From Aplectana chamaeleonis (Eukaryota > Nematoda > Chromadorea > Rhabditida > Cosmocercidae), in the NCBI GenBank assembly GCA_029168955.1, contig JAPDOI010001520.1, positions 1 through 64,000 on the forward strand: 64,000 nt of DNA. Direction: 5' to 3'. This document shows, piece by piece, positions 55,000 through 64,000 of this stretch. The notes beneath the pieces are model-generated. The model searched no databases. It was given only the letters and a program-made list of their open reading frames with translations, and was not told the origin of the DNA. Positions within the stretch are counted from its first letter, which is position 1. The number at the start of each line of letters is the position of its first letter. The position numbers were made by a program, and so were the translations under genes.

Positions 55000-55920
55000 A
55001 TATTCGAATCAAGCGGGGTCGATTTACCCTTTGTATACACTTTCACCGTATAGGATGGAGGTTGAACACTGCTACAGTATATGGGCTCACACTTTCTCAG
55101 GTGTGGTCCCGCCGGAAGTCGACAATTTCAAAAACTAGGAGTCATGAGAGTAGGATACTTGAGTCCAGCGTGGTTGATTTACCCTTCATTCGAAATTCTA
55201 TCGCCCGAGATCGACGCTCAAGGGAGCTACACTGTACTCGTAAACGAAGAAAAAATGTGTAGTCTTCGAAAAAAGTAGATTTTCAAAAGGTTTTGAGTAA
55301 AGTAGTAGATAAGTCATTTAGGGAAAACTCTGGCTTTCAGAAACTCAACTTTATACTCTACCGTTTGCAACCTTCCTGAAACCAGAAGAACCCTTTGAAG
55401 AACATTTACCTGTTGCGGGTTCTTCTCTGAAATGCACTGTGGGTCCACATCTAACAGTGCTGAGAAAACGCGAGCACTGACGCAGAACCCACAACAGGAA
55501 CAGTTTCGCGAAGAGTACACTCCAGAGGTATCGTAGGCTTCGAACGGTAGGTGAGCTAGGAGTTCCTTCAGGACTTTCAATTAAAGCTTAAGTTAGTGCA
55601 GTTTTAAAACCCTAGTTTATATTCGTCAACTTGGATGCTTTTTGACTTGTTCCTCGATCAGCGTAGCAGTCTTCGGCGTTCATTTGAGACGCTGAAAATC
55701 AGCATAGAATAAATCGGCCACGCTATGCTCAAATATACTACTCCCGTGACTCTTACATTTTAAAATTGCTGACCCCGACGGGACCACACCTGAGAGAGGT
55801 GTTAGCCCTGATACTGTAGCGGTGCTCGGCCTCAATCTAAACGAGGAAATTTTTTAAACAGGGTAAATCGACCACGCTCAACTCAAATATCAACTCTACC
55901 ATCTCATAGAAATCTCGCAG
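55000..55920. repeat. Inverted repeat pair inside hAT-like element
   Basis: About 55000-55200 pairs, inverted, with about 55700-55920. Shared blocks include TCAGGTGTGGTCCCG and GTCGATTTACCC, and each arm carries a shorter internal repeat (GCGGGGTCGATTTACCCTT / GCGTGGTTGATTTACCCTT). About 500 bp separate the arms. It is probably a nested MITE. Confidence 0.75.
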
Positions 55921-56301
55921 AAATCGATATCAGCATTTAGTAGGCAAATTGCTATAGGCTCTTCACATTGTTACCATGACTTCACCCTAAACCTTCTAAT
56001 TGAACACCGTCACTAGCATATCAGTTCAAACGGCATTTCAGTCAAATCGCAATGCGTAGTTGATTTCCATGTGAAACACTGATCCAAACGGTTTTTACTC
56101 GCAAACACAATTGTACATTGGGTCTTCCTCCAAAGGTCAGACATCTCCGGAGCCCTTCATCCACTCCGGACCTCAGACCCCCCTGTGGGGCCCTATTCTG
56201 CACCGAACCCTGTATGGCACTCATTTATATGGGAGATCTGATAATTTATTGATTTTGACGAGGTAATGTTTCTCTTTTTAATGGTTTAACGAAATGCGAA
56301 A

Positions 56302-56372
56302 TTAACGTGTTAACGCATTAACGGGTTAACGCGGTTTTTTTCCCGAAAATTAACGATTAACGCTTAACGAAA
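56302..56372 (+). repeat. TTAACG-rich direct repeat, right copy
   Basis: Partner of 54213-54284. Confidence 0.9.
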
Positions 56373-56467
56373 AAAATAATTTTCATTAACGCACACCCCT
56401 GCTGGTGACCCTTCGGGTCACTATACCGTGGAAGCCACGTGATTTGAAGGCGCGTGTCCCCCGGCAT

Positions 56468-56526
56468 TAGTATAGCTGCGCATTCTGAAAAACAAGCAGT
56501 ATAGCTGCGCATTTTGAAAAACGAGC
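56468..56526 (+). repeat. 29-bp tandem duplication
   Basis: Two units with the core TATAGCTGCGCATTCTGAAA, starting about 56471 and 56500, nearly identical. Confidence 0.85.
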
Positions 56527-56644
56527 AGACAAACAAACACGACATCGAAAGCATTCAAACTCTTCTCGCTTACGCTTAAAATGGCTACCGTTTCATAACT
56601 CTTAGCAGAGAGCGAGCTTCGTGAAACGGAAGTCCAACTTCGTC

Positions 56645-57300
56645 GCCGCGGCTTCGCCGAGCGATTGGCCGGCTTCACCGGCCACCCTACACGTTTCAGT
56701 TTCAGTTTCAGTTTATTACGTCACATAAGGCGAACGTTATAGAACAAACACAAAAAAGGATTACATATAATCTAGATGAGGGTACATGATAACCGAGTAC
56801 AAGACCAAAGAAGTACAGGCTACGGCTTCAATAACAGCGCAGCGAATTCGCGCCTAAAACAGAGTTGTGATAGTGGCGACAGTTCCAACTTGGTCAACTT
56901 CAAGTATGCAGAGCCTGCTCGGTTTGTAAAGAAATTACCTCGCAACGACGTTTTTGCTCTCCGGAAAGTGATCTTGTTTTTCCCGCCGCGAGTAATGGAA
57001 GGGACCCAGGAGAAAAAATTGCTCACTCTTATTTTGACTGCACCATTAAGAATCTTATGCACCATGCTTCGTCGAAACGAATACGAAGCCAAACGAATAC
57101 TATGTAGAGGGAGAGAGGTCGTCGAAGCCGGCCCATCGTTCAAAACAAAACAAATACGGAGCCGAACAAATACTACGTATACTACGTATTTGTTCGGCTC
57201 CGCCGAACGATGGGCCGGCTTCGACGACCTCTCTCCCTCTACATAGTATTCGTTTGGCTCCGCCGAACGATGGGCCAGCTTCGCACGCCACCCTCCGTGT
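56645..57300. mobile_element. Candidate element around a perfect hairpin
   Basis: The perfect 54-bp inverted repeat (57088-57141 / 57205-57258) lies near the right side. The blocks GGCTTCGCCGAGCGAT...CCACCCTACACG (about 56647-56692) and GGCTCCGCCGAACGAT...CCACCCTCCGTG (about 57256-57299) are related direct copies and may be the ends. No gene is recognised between them. The boundaries are tentative. Confidence 0.4.
57088..57258. repeat. Perfect hairpin, 54-bp arms
   Basis: Arms 57088-57141 and 57205-57258 are exact reverse complements over 54 bases. A second perfect 15-bp pair (57158-57172 / 57187-57201, GGAGCCGAACAAATA) lies inside, around TACTACGTATACTACG. Complete identity implies a recent origin or ongoing correction. 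Confidence 0.95.
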
Positions 57301-57427
57301 AGCTGCTCCCTCCGCCTGTCATGCGCACTCTCGCTGTCTCTAACCTCCGCTCCGCACCAGCACGTGTAGGAAGCATGAAACTTTCGTGGTTTTACAGCCT
57401 ATACACAAGAGAAATTCACATAGAAAG

Positions 57428-57605
57428 GGTGCTATAGCAGCAGGGGGGGGGCACTAAAGTATCGCACATCGCCACGCCCAATTTTCCGAGCCGCATCGCA
57501 ATTTGGACCCCAACCCGGGATTTTCCTCCATTCATTGCGGCGCTGAAAAAGGGGTGTGGCGAAGTGCGATACCATAGTGCCCCCACCCCCTACGGCGATA
57601 GCACC
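57428..57605. mobile_element. Small MITE, GGTGCTAT ends (copy 1)
   Basis: About 75-bp inverted arms start GGTGCTATAGCAGCAGGGGG on the left and GGTGCTATCGCCGTAGGGGG inverted on the right, and continue through a CACTA-GTATCGCAC-CGCCACGCCC core to a central GCAAT/ATTGC. It has 178 bp and no coding. Relatives are at 57670-57728 (one arm), about 58115-58180 (one arm) and 58757-58951. Confidence 0.88.
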
Positions 57606-57669
57606 TGAAAAAGAATCATTTTACAACTAAAAACTGAGCAAAAACAAAAAAACACCAATTCTAAAAGCA

Positions 57670-57728
57670 AAAGTGTCATTTGCGACACTACAGCCCCACC
57701 CCCTTCCCCCTTGCTGCTCTAGCACCTA
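57670..57728 (-). mobile_element. Solo arm of the GGTGCTAT MITE
   Basis: Inverted, it reads GGTGCTAGAGCAGCAAGGGG then GGGGTGGGGC and TAGTGTCGCA, matching one arm of the family; no second arm. Confidence 0.6.
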
Positions 57729-58370
57729 AAAAAAAGAAACATTCAAACCAAAAAACGTGACGAAAAAATTAAAAAAAACAAGTAACTACTCAAAAAAAAC
57801 AAGAAAAAATACCTTCGAACAGATGATCGGAATTCAAACGAGCGCCTGGTTCCGCGCTCACGTGACCGATCCGCGCGGGACCAGGCGCTTGAAAAAAAGT
57901 TCCGCTTTTAATCTTGAAGCGGGGCTCTCGATTTTGTTTATTAGATAGATTTTGAACCGCTCGGGGGCCAGGGACCGACAGATTTCATTGGAGGACGCCG
58001 GTCCGGGCACCTTTCCACATCCATGCGCTGATTGGAGGCGTGGCTCGGCGGCCGTACCCCCCGAGTTCTTGAGTACCCGGGGTTTCCCTCACCTGTCAAA
58101 ATCAGGGGAGTCATTGCGGCACGGAAAAATGGGAGTGGCCTAGTGCCGTGTAACAGTGGCCCCCCCCATCCCACATAGCCGCTAAATTTCCCTTTTCATC
58201 GAAGATTTTCCAATTTTTTTTACGACATCTGTTGCGCCTAGTCTCGACTCTGCTCACGTCTGGCTAGCATGTTCAAACTGATGTAGAGTCCAAACTTTGT
58301 GGACACATTCCAAAGCAGATACCTGCTTTGAAATGTGTATCAACTTGTTGAAAGAGCTAATCTTAGGCAT
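57729..58370. other. Spacer with a MITE arm
   Basis: About 58115-58180 resembles one arm of the GGTGCTAT MITE (ATTGCGGCACGGAAAAATGG then CAGTGGCCCCCCC). The rest has no recognised feature. Confidence 0.45.
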
Positions 58371-58490
58371 TTAACCCATTCACGACCATTTTGGGTGACT
58401 GCACGTTCGAGTAGCGTGCAATATTGCGTTACCATATACCATGTCCCACCGGTGGGTCACGTGGTCTAAAGTGGTACTCAGAAAGTTGGA

Positions 58491-58686
58491 GCTCGCCACC
58501 CGCTAACCAAAAGTCCGGCGGCGCGCAGCATATCGCGCGGCCCGCGAGCGAAGTTGTAGCGGGTGGCGAGCACTGGCATGCTGACGCTGGCCACCCGCTC
58601 ACCAGATTACGGCGGCGCGCTAGCAACACCACATCAGCGCGCTAGCCTAGCGCTGGTCGCCGACGGAAAGATAGCGGGTGGCGAGC
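58491..58686. repeat. Left cluster of AGCGGGTGGCGAGC motifs
   Basis: Exact copies at 58491-58504 (complement), 58558-58571 and 58673-58686, plus a variant GGCCACCCGCT at about 58589. Confidence 0.9.
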
Positions 58687-58756
58687 TTTTGAATGTGGCT
58701 TCTGCTAAAAATTCATGCCATGCTTGAGCATTCGCTTCGGTTATCCGGAATTTTCG

Positions 58757-58951
58757 TCTGCAGGGTGGGGGGCTATGGTTTAGTACTTGGCCACACCCAT
58801 TTTTCCGTGTCGCCGCGCAATTTAAACACTAACCCAGGGTTTTTCTGCCACTCCAAAATCAAAAATTTCTGTGCGGCATGAAAAAATGGGCGTGGCCAAG
58901 TGCGATATCATAGGGCCTACCTCCCCCTCCTCTGCTGCGATGGCACCGGTT
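58757..58951. mobile_element. Small MITE, GGTGCTAT family (copy 2)
   Basis: The arms CTTGGCCACACCCATTTTTC and, inverted, CTTGGCCACGCCCATTTTTT match over about 60 bp. It is nested in the 1.95-kb element, so it inserted later. Confidence 0.85.
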
Positions 58952-59726
58952 ATTTTTTTGTAACAATACCTATTTTTCAAAAATCTCAGAGACTCCAGGA
59001 TTTTCCAGAATGATTTACTACCGTCAGTTTCGAATTAATAAAGAAATCTTAGAATCTTAGAACGGGCTTTTTTCTTGTATATGGACTTCACTCGAGACAT
59101 TTACTAATTCCTTATTTCGAATATTCTAATCATTTCGGGAGTTCAATTATCAGACCGTTCCAAATTTGGAGAGTTCAGTTATTGAACTGTTTTAATAATC
59201 AGCTAACTTCTTCGGAAACATCTAATTTTTGAACCTTTTGTCACCTTCCTTTCGTCACAGCGGGGCCCGACCCTGCATCCACCCCTCCCTCCATTTCACC
59301 ACAGCGTGGGCTTTCCCCGAACCTCACTCGCTTTTCTCGTTTTTTAGTTCACGACAATCTATTTATAGTGATATGGTCATAAAATGGGAGAGCGGTGAGA
59401 CTTTATCCACAAGCCGCTCTTCTCCGGGGGTCAGTGGCACACTATGAGGTTGGTAGGCAGGTTCACCGGCTATGAATTTATACTCGCCGGTAACCTTCAC
59501 GGCGGCTGCGGAGTTTAACTCGTTCAGTGCGTGGGCTGCTCGTGGATTGTGGGGAGGGGTTGAAACTTCTGGGACCGCGAAACTTTTATGCGTCTCACGA
59601 AGACTACACTGTCCCAAGATAGGCTATGAAATGAGCTCGATGGACGAGTTGTCCATCAGAATACCGACTCGTCTGAACACAACTTAGCTGGTGCTTATTT
59701 GTGCACTTATCCTCCGGTTCCGAGCC
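58952..59726. other. Interior of the 1.95-kb element, unassigned
   Basis: No transposase, RNA or repeat recognised. The short open frames at 59229-59447 and 59472-59687 have no known domain. Confidence 0.45.
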
Positions 59727-59851
59727 AAATTTACTCTGTTCCCTCGTGCGCTTGTGCGGAGCGATGGCAGAGACAGTGAAAAGTGTGGGGAGAAGGAGAC
59801 AAGCGCAGGTGCAAGCGATGAACGGAAAAAAATTTTACTCGGAAACAGAGG
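59727..59851 (-). mobile_element. Small MITE related to 46749-46876
   Basis: Starts AAATTTACTCTGTTCCCTCG and ends CGGAAACAGAG. It matches the MITE in the Penelope element in reverse orientation (GCGCTTGTGCGGAGCGA and others). Confidence 0.75.
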
Positions 59852-60099
59852 ATAGACCTATTTATGTGTAAGCGAGTGAAGAAACTATTAGCTAAAGCCC
59901 TCGCAGCCGCTGTGACGCTTACCATCGAGTTGAAAATAAATATATCGAGTTTGAGCTCCGCAGTATTGCAAAAACAAATAAAACAACAAACAGAAGCAGA
60001 AAAATAATGAGAGTGGTGAGATGTAGGCGAAAATTCGGGAAATGTTGCGAAATACTTTAAAAGGCGATAGCAAATCAGCGGGCGATTCGCTAGCAAACA

Positions 60100-60255
60100 G
60101 CTCGCGACCCGCTATACCACCTCTCCTCGCGCTCGCGACCCGCTATACCCATAGCGGGTGGCGAGCGAGGACGAGGGGGTAGCGGGTGGCGAGCTCTTTA
60201 AAATGAGAGGTGAGCGGGTGGCGAGCGAGGCACGAAATGCGCGCGTGTGGCAAGC
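60100..60255. repeat. Right cluster of AGCGGGTGGCGAGC motifs
   Basis: Complement-strand variants GCTCGCGACCCGCT at 60100-60113 and 60131-60144; exact copies at 60153-60166, 60181-60194 and 60213-60226; a decayed one at about 60243-60255. Confidence 0.9.
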
Positions 60256-60517
60256 TCCAACTTCTTGAGTAGTCAAAACGCGTACCACCGCTGGGACACG
60301 CGGTCGTGAATGGGTTGACGGGGTGGCAATTCGATTACTCTCTAATTAGATAGACGACCCATGCTGAAACGCCACGTGAAACTTCACCGACAACCGAGCA
60401 GGGGTCGTATTCGCCAACAACCCGCCCAGGGAAGTCGAAGGGAAGCGGAAGGGATGATACCGCGCGCGGCAGAGTAACAGATCAACCTATCGTACACTAT
60501 GAAAGATGGAAATTTTG

Positions 60518-61880
60518 GTGCGCACCAGATTTGGTTGTAAACTGGCCACGTGCGCAACCCGTTTTTCGAAATCTAGGTTCAGGGTTAAGGCAGAAATTAG
60601 CTCTAAATTGCCTTGAAAGAGCGCAAAAAGTTGGATACAATGTCCAAAAATGGTTTAGAATGGTTTCCTAGGATTTGAGAAAAATTCGAAAAACATCAAG
60701 TTTTCTCTGTTAATCTCCTTTTTTTCAGACGGCGTTCACAAACTTGTTGGTAATTGTTGGTGCACTTAAAATTGAGATAGAAAGCTCATTTTTGGGTAAG
60801 ATGCTAGAAATGGATGCAGATCGATCCTATTCCAATTCGAACTCGATAACTTGACTTTGAAGGGTATCTCAAAATAGTGGCTCAGGCAGAGAATGCTCAC
60901 TCAACCGGTCACTTATTGGGTGCCATTCAGTGCAAATCACCGATTGTGTCCCCGACAAGTTTTAGGGGCGGAGCTTAATTTTCACCACCCGGTCAGTATA
61001 ATCGAGATTCGGAACGCAGTTCCTTATGACCCCGGCAACCTTAGCCATGGCACATTGAATCCTCAATCAAACCCGCGCCGTATACGGCGCACATTCTTGC
61101 ATAGAGTAACTGCGCCGCCGGCTGGAGCGATGAAGTGGACTTGCACTCGCTCATGTCCTTGGATTATGAGAGCGAGGGTTCCCATGTCAATTGATAGGGC
61201 ATGGAAGGAACACACGCTAGATCTGTACCAATAGCTCAATTTTTATGAGAGGGCCCACAATCATGCCGAGTGATGGACCCGAATTACACTCTAGGTAATC
61301 GATAGAGCGCATCCAAGTAGAGAAGGGGGCAGAACCGGGCGCGTTGACACGTCATCACTGGTCTGAGCACCCTCGCACCTCGGCGTCATTGGCCCCCGCT
61401 TCTATGCTATTGGTGGGTGACTATGACGTTGCCCAGTTGAGTTCCCATTTCTGCCTGAGGGGTTTACATACTAAATTAGCCGTGGAGTACGGAAACTGCT
61501 CGGGCATGCTACGGCTGTGGAGACCGGGGTTAGTGGGTGGATCTGCAGCCAATGAACACAGGTCGTCGGAGGTAAGTACTGAATTGGTAAGAATTCTAAC
61601 TAATGACACGTCATCGATCGATAATCAGCATTATCGATTTTCGCGCTTTTTGTACAAATTGCGGCGAGGAGTGGTGATTGCTGATGGGTTGATTTTCGTG
61701 GCTGAGAAGTTTTCCTCATCAGTCATCGATAAATAACAATCAATAAAATCGACTTTTTAGCCTGTTGCACAAAGGTCCGCAATGATTTTTGATTGTTGAT
61801 GATACTTTCAGGTGCATGTGCTGCAACTAACGCCACAGGAGGAGCTTTTCAAATTAAGCACAATTTTTGAAACTTGTTGC
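60518..61880 (+). repeat. Long dispersed repeat, copy B, with insertion
   Basis: The plus-strand counterpart of copy A (50935-51800, minus). Homology runs from about 60518 to 60880 and resumes at 61460. The intervening 579 bp are an insertion absent from copy A. After about 61790 the copies diverge, and from about 61850 this copy meets the tail of the minus-strand LINE. No gene recognised. Confidence 0.83.
60881..61459. mobile_element. 579-bp inserted element (CTCAGGCAGA ends)
   Basis: CTCAGGCAGAGAATGCTCAC at the left and, inverted, CTCAGGCAGAAATGGGAACT at the right give about 24-bp imperfect inverted ends. Copy A provides the empty site: the flanks GTGG and GGGTTT here correspond to GTGGGTTT there. 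The target duplication is therefore 2 bp (GG) or none. The interior has no recognised transposase. Confidence 0.75.
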
Positions 61881-61917
61881 CTACAACCATAAAAATGCCG
61901 CTCATTGCCGCATTTTT

Positions 61918-64000
61918 TTCACGGTCTTCAGCCACAATTTGAACACATTCCATCCAGCTGTCACTATTCCATTTCCTGCGAAACGAAACATCGCGCCTGA
62001 ACTGTCTTTCGATGCCGAGTGACTTCAAATCCTCTTTAACCACATCCGTCCAGAACTTTCGCCTACGCCCAGGTGGCCGTTTCCAGACAGGATTTGGAAG
62101 CATTTTTAAAGCGTGTTGTACGAGACGATCCGGCGTTCTTCTTAGTATATGCCCGAGCAGTCAAAGTCGTCTTTCCATTGCTGCTTGAGATGGCGTTAGG
62201 AGATGCTGGCACCTCCCTCGTGTCAGGCGTTGATGTACTGCGTCGATTTCCTTGTAAAGGTCTTCGTTATGGCATACACGTGGCCAGAAATATCCAAGCA
62301 AACGCCTAAAAAGCTTCCTCTCCGTGCAATCCAACCTTTCCATCTGCGTCTTCGGTGCTGCCCACGTCTCCGATCCGTACATCATGATAGGGCGAATAGC
62401 GGATAGGTAGACGCGCAACTTGACTTCCTTCGCGATGGTGGTAGACCACAAACACTTGGTTAGAGAATTGAATGCAGACGTAGCTTTCGCACATCGTTGT
62501 CGAATATCCGCTGCATAACTACCATCGTTCTTCAGCAAACAGCCCAAATAACAGAAATCGTCCACCAGTTCGATACGTTGTCCGTCCACACAAACTCCCG
62601 TTGAAGGCCTCTGAGAGACCCACATCTGCTTGCATTTGTCGGGACGAAGACGAAGTCCATAGGCTGCGGCATACTCCGAAACGAGGTTCACAATCCTTTG
62701 CAGTTTTGCGTTGTTTTCAGCGAATAACACAATGTCGTCGGCGTACTCCAGGTCGACAAGGGAGAGTCCTGATGGTGTTAGGATCACATTCGCAGGAGAC
62801 TGTTCTGCAACTCTACGCATGATGTCATCAACGGCGAAGTTGAAAAGAAAAGGTCCTGCAACGGCTCCTTGCCTTACTCCTGTTTTCACCTCGAAAGCTG
62901 ACGTAAATCCGACGGGTGTACGAACTGCTGCTGTTGTTCCTTTGTTCATGTCCTCGATTAACCGAACATACTTTTCCGGGACTCCATCTGCTCGCAGAGC
63001 ATTGAGCAATCGATCACGATGAGGAGAGTCGAACGCGGCTTCAAAGTCCAAAAGCAGTGTAATGGCTTCGAAAACCGCTGCCACGATTCAATTACTCTTC
63101 TCACGACGAAAACTTGGTCGATGGTCGATCTTCCAGGTCGAAAACCGGCTTGCTCATCTCTGATCGTTCCTTCACGATGTTTGATAAGTCGCTCGAGAAT
63201 GATACGTTCTAAAACCTTGTACATGACACGAAGTAGAGAGATTCCTCTGTAGTTCTTAGAATCCGTGACGGATAGCTCCTTGTGAAGAGGTACGATGATC
63301 GCATGTCTCCACGAATCGGGTATCCTTTCGCTCATCCATATAGCACGGATGGTGTTGGTCATTTCACGAATCCCAGACGGAGGAAGAGCTTTCAGCATTT
63401 CAGCAGTGATGTTGTCATCTCCACCTGCCTTTCCATTCTTCATTTTCCGGATACAATCCAAAACTTCAGACTCAGTCGGCGGTTCCTCACTGACATCGTA
63501 ATGTGCTCTCTGAACATGCGGGAGCTCAGGTACTGATGGCGCTGGACGATTCAGTATTGAACTGAAGTAACCCTTCCATATTGGCAGCGTCGCATCACCA
63601 ACTGCAACTCCATTGGTAGTGTTCAGGACAGGAGAACATCTCTTCATCTTTTCGCTATACTGTCGCAGCAACGTGTAGGCTTTCCTCGGATTCTTCTCCT
63701 CCCAAGCCTTCTCGAACTCCTTAGCTCTACACGTCCACTCTCGCTCGCGGTCCTTTTGAAGCTGCAGACGCAACTTCCTCCTCAGACGCTTCTCCTCCAA
63801 GAAAATTCCTGCAGTTCGGAGAGCACATACTCTGTTGTATGTAGATGTAGTTTCTTCTGAGACGTAGGCGAACTTCTTCTTAGGCTGTACAACCGGGAGT
63901 GCCTCTTTCGAAGCGTGCTGGATGCACTTGACAAAAGAATCCGCGTCGCAAAGTTTCTTCTTAGTCCGTACTCCGATGTGAATAGAAACGCGTTGTCGAA
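61918..64000 (-). pseudogene. Second RTE-like LINE, 3' part, cut by window edge
   Basis: On the minus strand, open from the window edge, a linker region (KKFAYVSEETTSTYNRVCAL, EEKRLRRKLRLQLQKDRERE) leads into a reverse transcriptase: ESEVLDCIRKMKNGKAGGDD, SKNYRGISLL, EQAGFRPGRSTIDQVFVVRR. After a frameshift near 63065 it continues LLDFEAAFDSPHRDRLLNAL, TGVRQGAVAGPFLFNFAVDD and the YADD box at 62734-62745 (intact). Then come CYLGCLLKNDGSYAADI, YGSETWAAP, GYFWPRVCHNEDLYKEID, a TGA at 62161-62163, HILRRTPDRLVQHALKML and KRPPGRRRKFWTDVVKEDL, ending AEDREK near 61921. Endonuclease sequence lies beyond the window. It belongs to a different lineage from the RTE at 41.8 kb. Inactive. Confidence 0.9.

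Larger units (their letters stand above)
54193..56401. mobile_element. hAT-like 2.2-kb non-coding element
   Basis: The left end CAGAGTTGTGCGTTATAACG and the inverted right end CAGGGGTGTGCGTTAATGAA are alike, and begin CAG(A/G)G as hAT elements do. The flanks CTAGTGAT (54185-54192) and CTGGTGAC (56402-56409) agree at 6 of 8 positions, both differences being transitions, which fits a decayed 8-bp hAT duplication. A TTAACG-rich block of about 72 bp occurs in the same orientation near both ends (54213-54284 and 56302-56372). No transposase is seen. The interior holds an inverted-repeat pair at 55000-55200 / 55700-55920. Confidence 0.6.
58371..60318. mobile_element. 1.95-kb element with repeated subterminal motif
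   Basis: The ends TTAACCCATTCACGACC (58371-58387) and, inverted, TCAACCCATTCACGACC (60302-60318) match. Further inside, both ends carry GTCCCACCGGTGG / GTCCCAGCGGTGG and AGAAAGTTGGAGCTCGCCAC / AGAAGTTGGAGCTTGCCAC in inverted arrangement. The motif AGCGGGTGGCGAGC, or its complement, occurs in clusters near both ends. No transposase is recognised, so it is probably non-autonomous. Two small MITEs are nested in it (58757-58951 and 59727-59851). Confidence 0.75.

Noticed and set aside
58429..58645. Overlapping open frames through the left AGCGGGTGGCGAGC cluster.
   Set aside because: They are open on both strands because of GC content and overlap the motif cluster and terminal region of a mobile element.
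1..64000. Telomeric TTAGGC arrays, tRNA or rRNA genes.
   Set aside because: None could be seen by eye on either strand; a dedicated tRNA scan could not be run here.

Overview
The window is eukaryotic, and most likely from a strongylid nematode of the hookworm type. The evidence is the mix of mobile elements: RTE-type LINEs, a CR1-like LINE ending in an ATAA tail, a Penelope-like retroelement, Tc1- and mariner-type transposons (one with a short 68-bp nematode-style intron ending in TTTCAG), and many palindromic TTAA/TTTAAA-type MITEs. There are no operons, Shine-Dalgarno sites or dense open frames. The species call rests on recognition of element types, not on a search. No complete host gene is visible. 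The only possible host coding sequence is a 72-bp exon-like stretch resembling an enoyl-CoA hydratase/isomerase (45091-45162, minus).

Bases 1 to about 32110 are one head-to-tail satellite array with a 124-bp monomer (about 258 copies, open at the left edge of the window). It has a few recurrent sequence subfamilies and ends in a zone of decayed monomers (to about 32400). The rest is a graveyard of nested mobile elements: an old mariner relic (minus, 33.26-34.53 kb) split by a MITE; two adjacent palindromic MITEs (35.9-36.9 kb); a CR1-like LINE split at a TA by a mariner (39004-40255), whose extreme 5' end was in turn hit by a 691-bp element built of 43-bp palindromic units; a nearly complete RTE LINE with an 18-bp target duplication (41770-44976); and a Penelope-like element with reverse transcriptase and GIY-YIG parts, split by two MITEs (45.25-47.17 kb).

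Further right are a Tc1-like transposase gene that appears to be split by a 3.07-kb TA-flanked element (48607-52726); a hAT-like 2.2-kb element (54193-56401); a perfect 54-bp-arm hairpin (57.1-57.26 kb); a small GC-rich-ended MITE family; a 1.95-kb element carrying at least nine copies of a 14-bp motif near its ends (58371-60318); a long dispersed repeat present twice in opposite orientation, one copy giving an empty site for a 579-bp insertion in the other; and the 3' part of a second RTE-like LINE (minus, 61.9 kb to the window edge).

The most notable observation is a perfect four-pentamer heat-shock element 21 bp before a TATA box in the promoter region of the 39-kb mariner. This suggests a transposon that could have been heat-inducible. 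The transposase is now broken by one stop and one frameshift. Almost every element here is defective, so the genes do not form a pathway. The information lies in the order of insertions and in the structure of the repeats.
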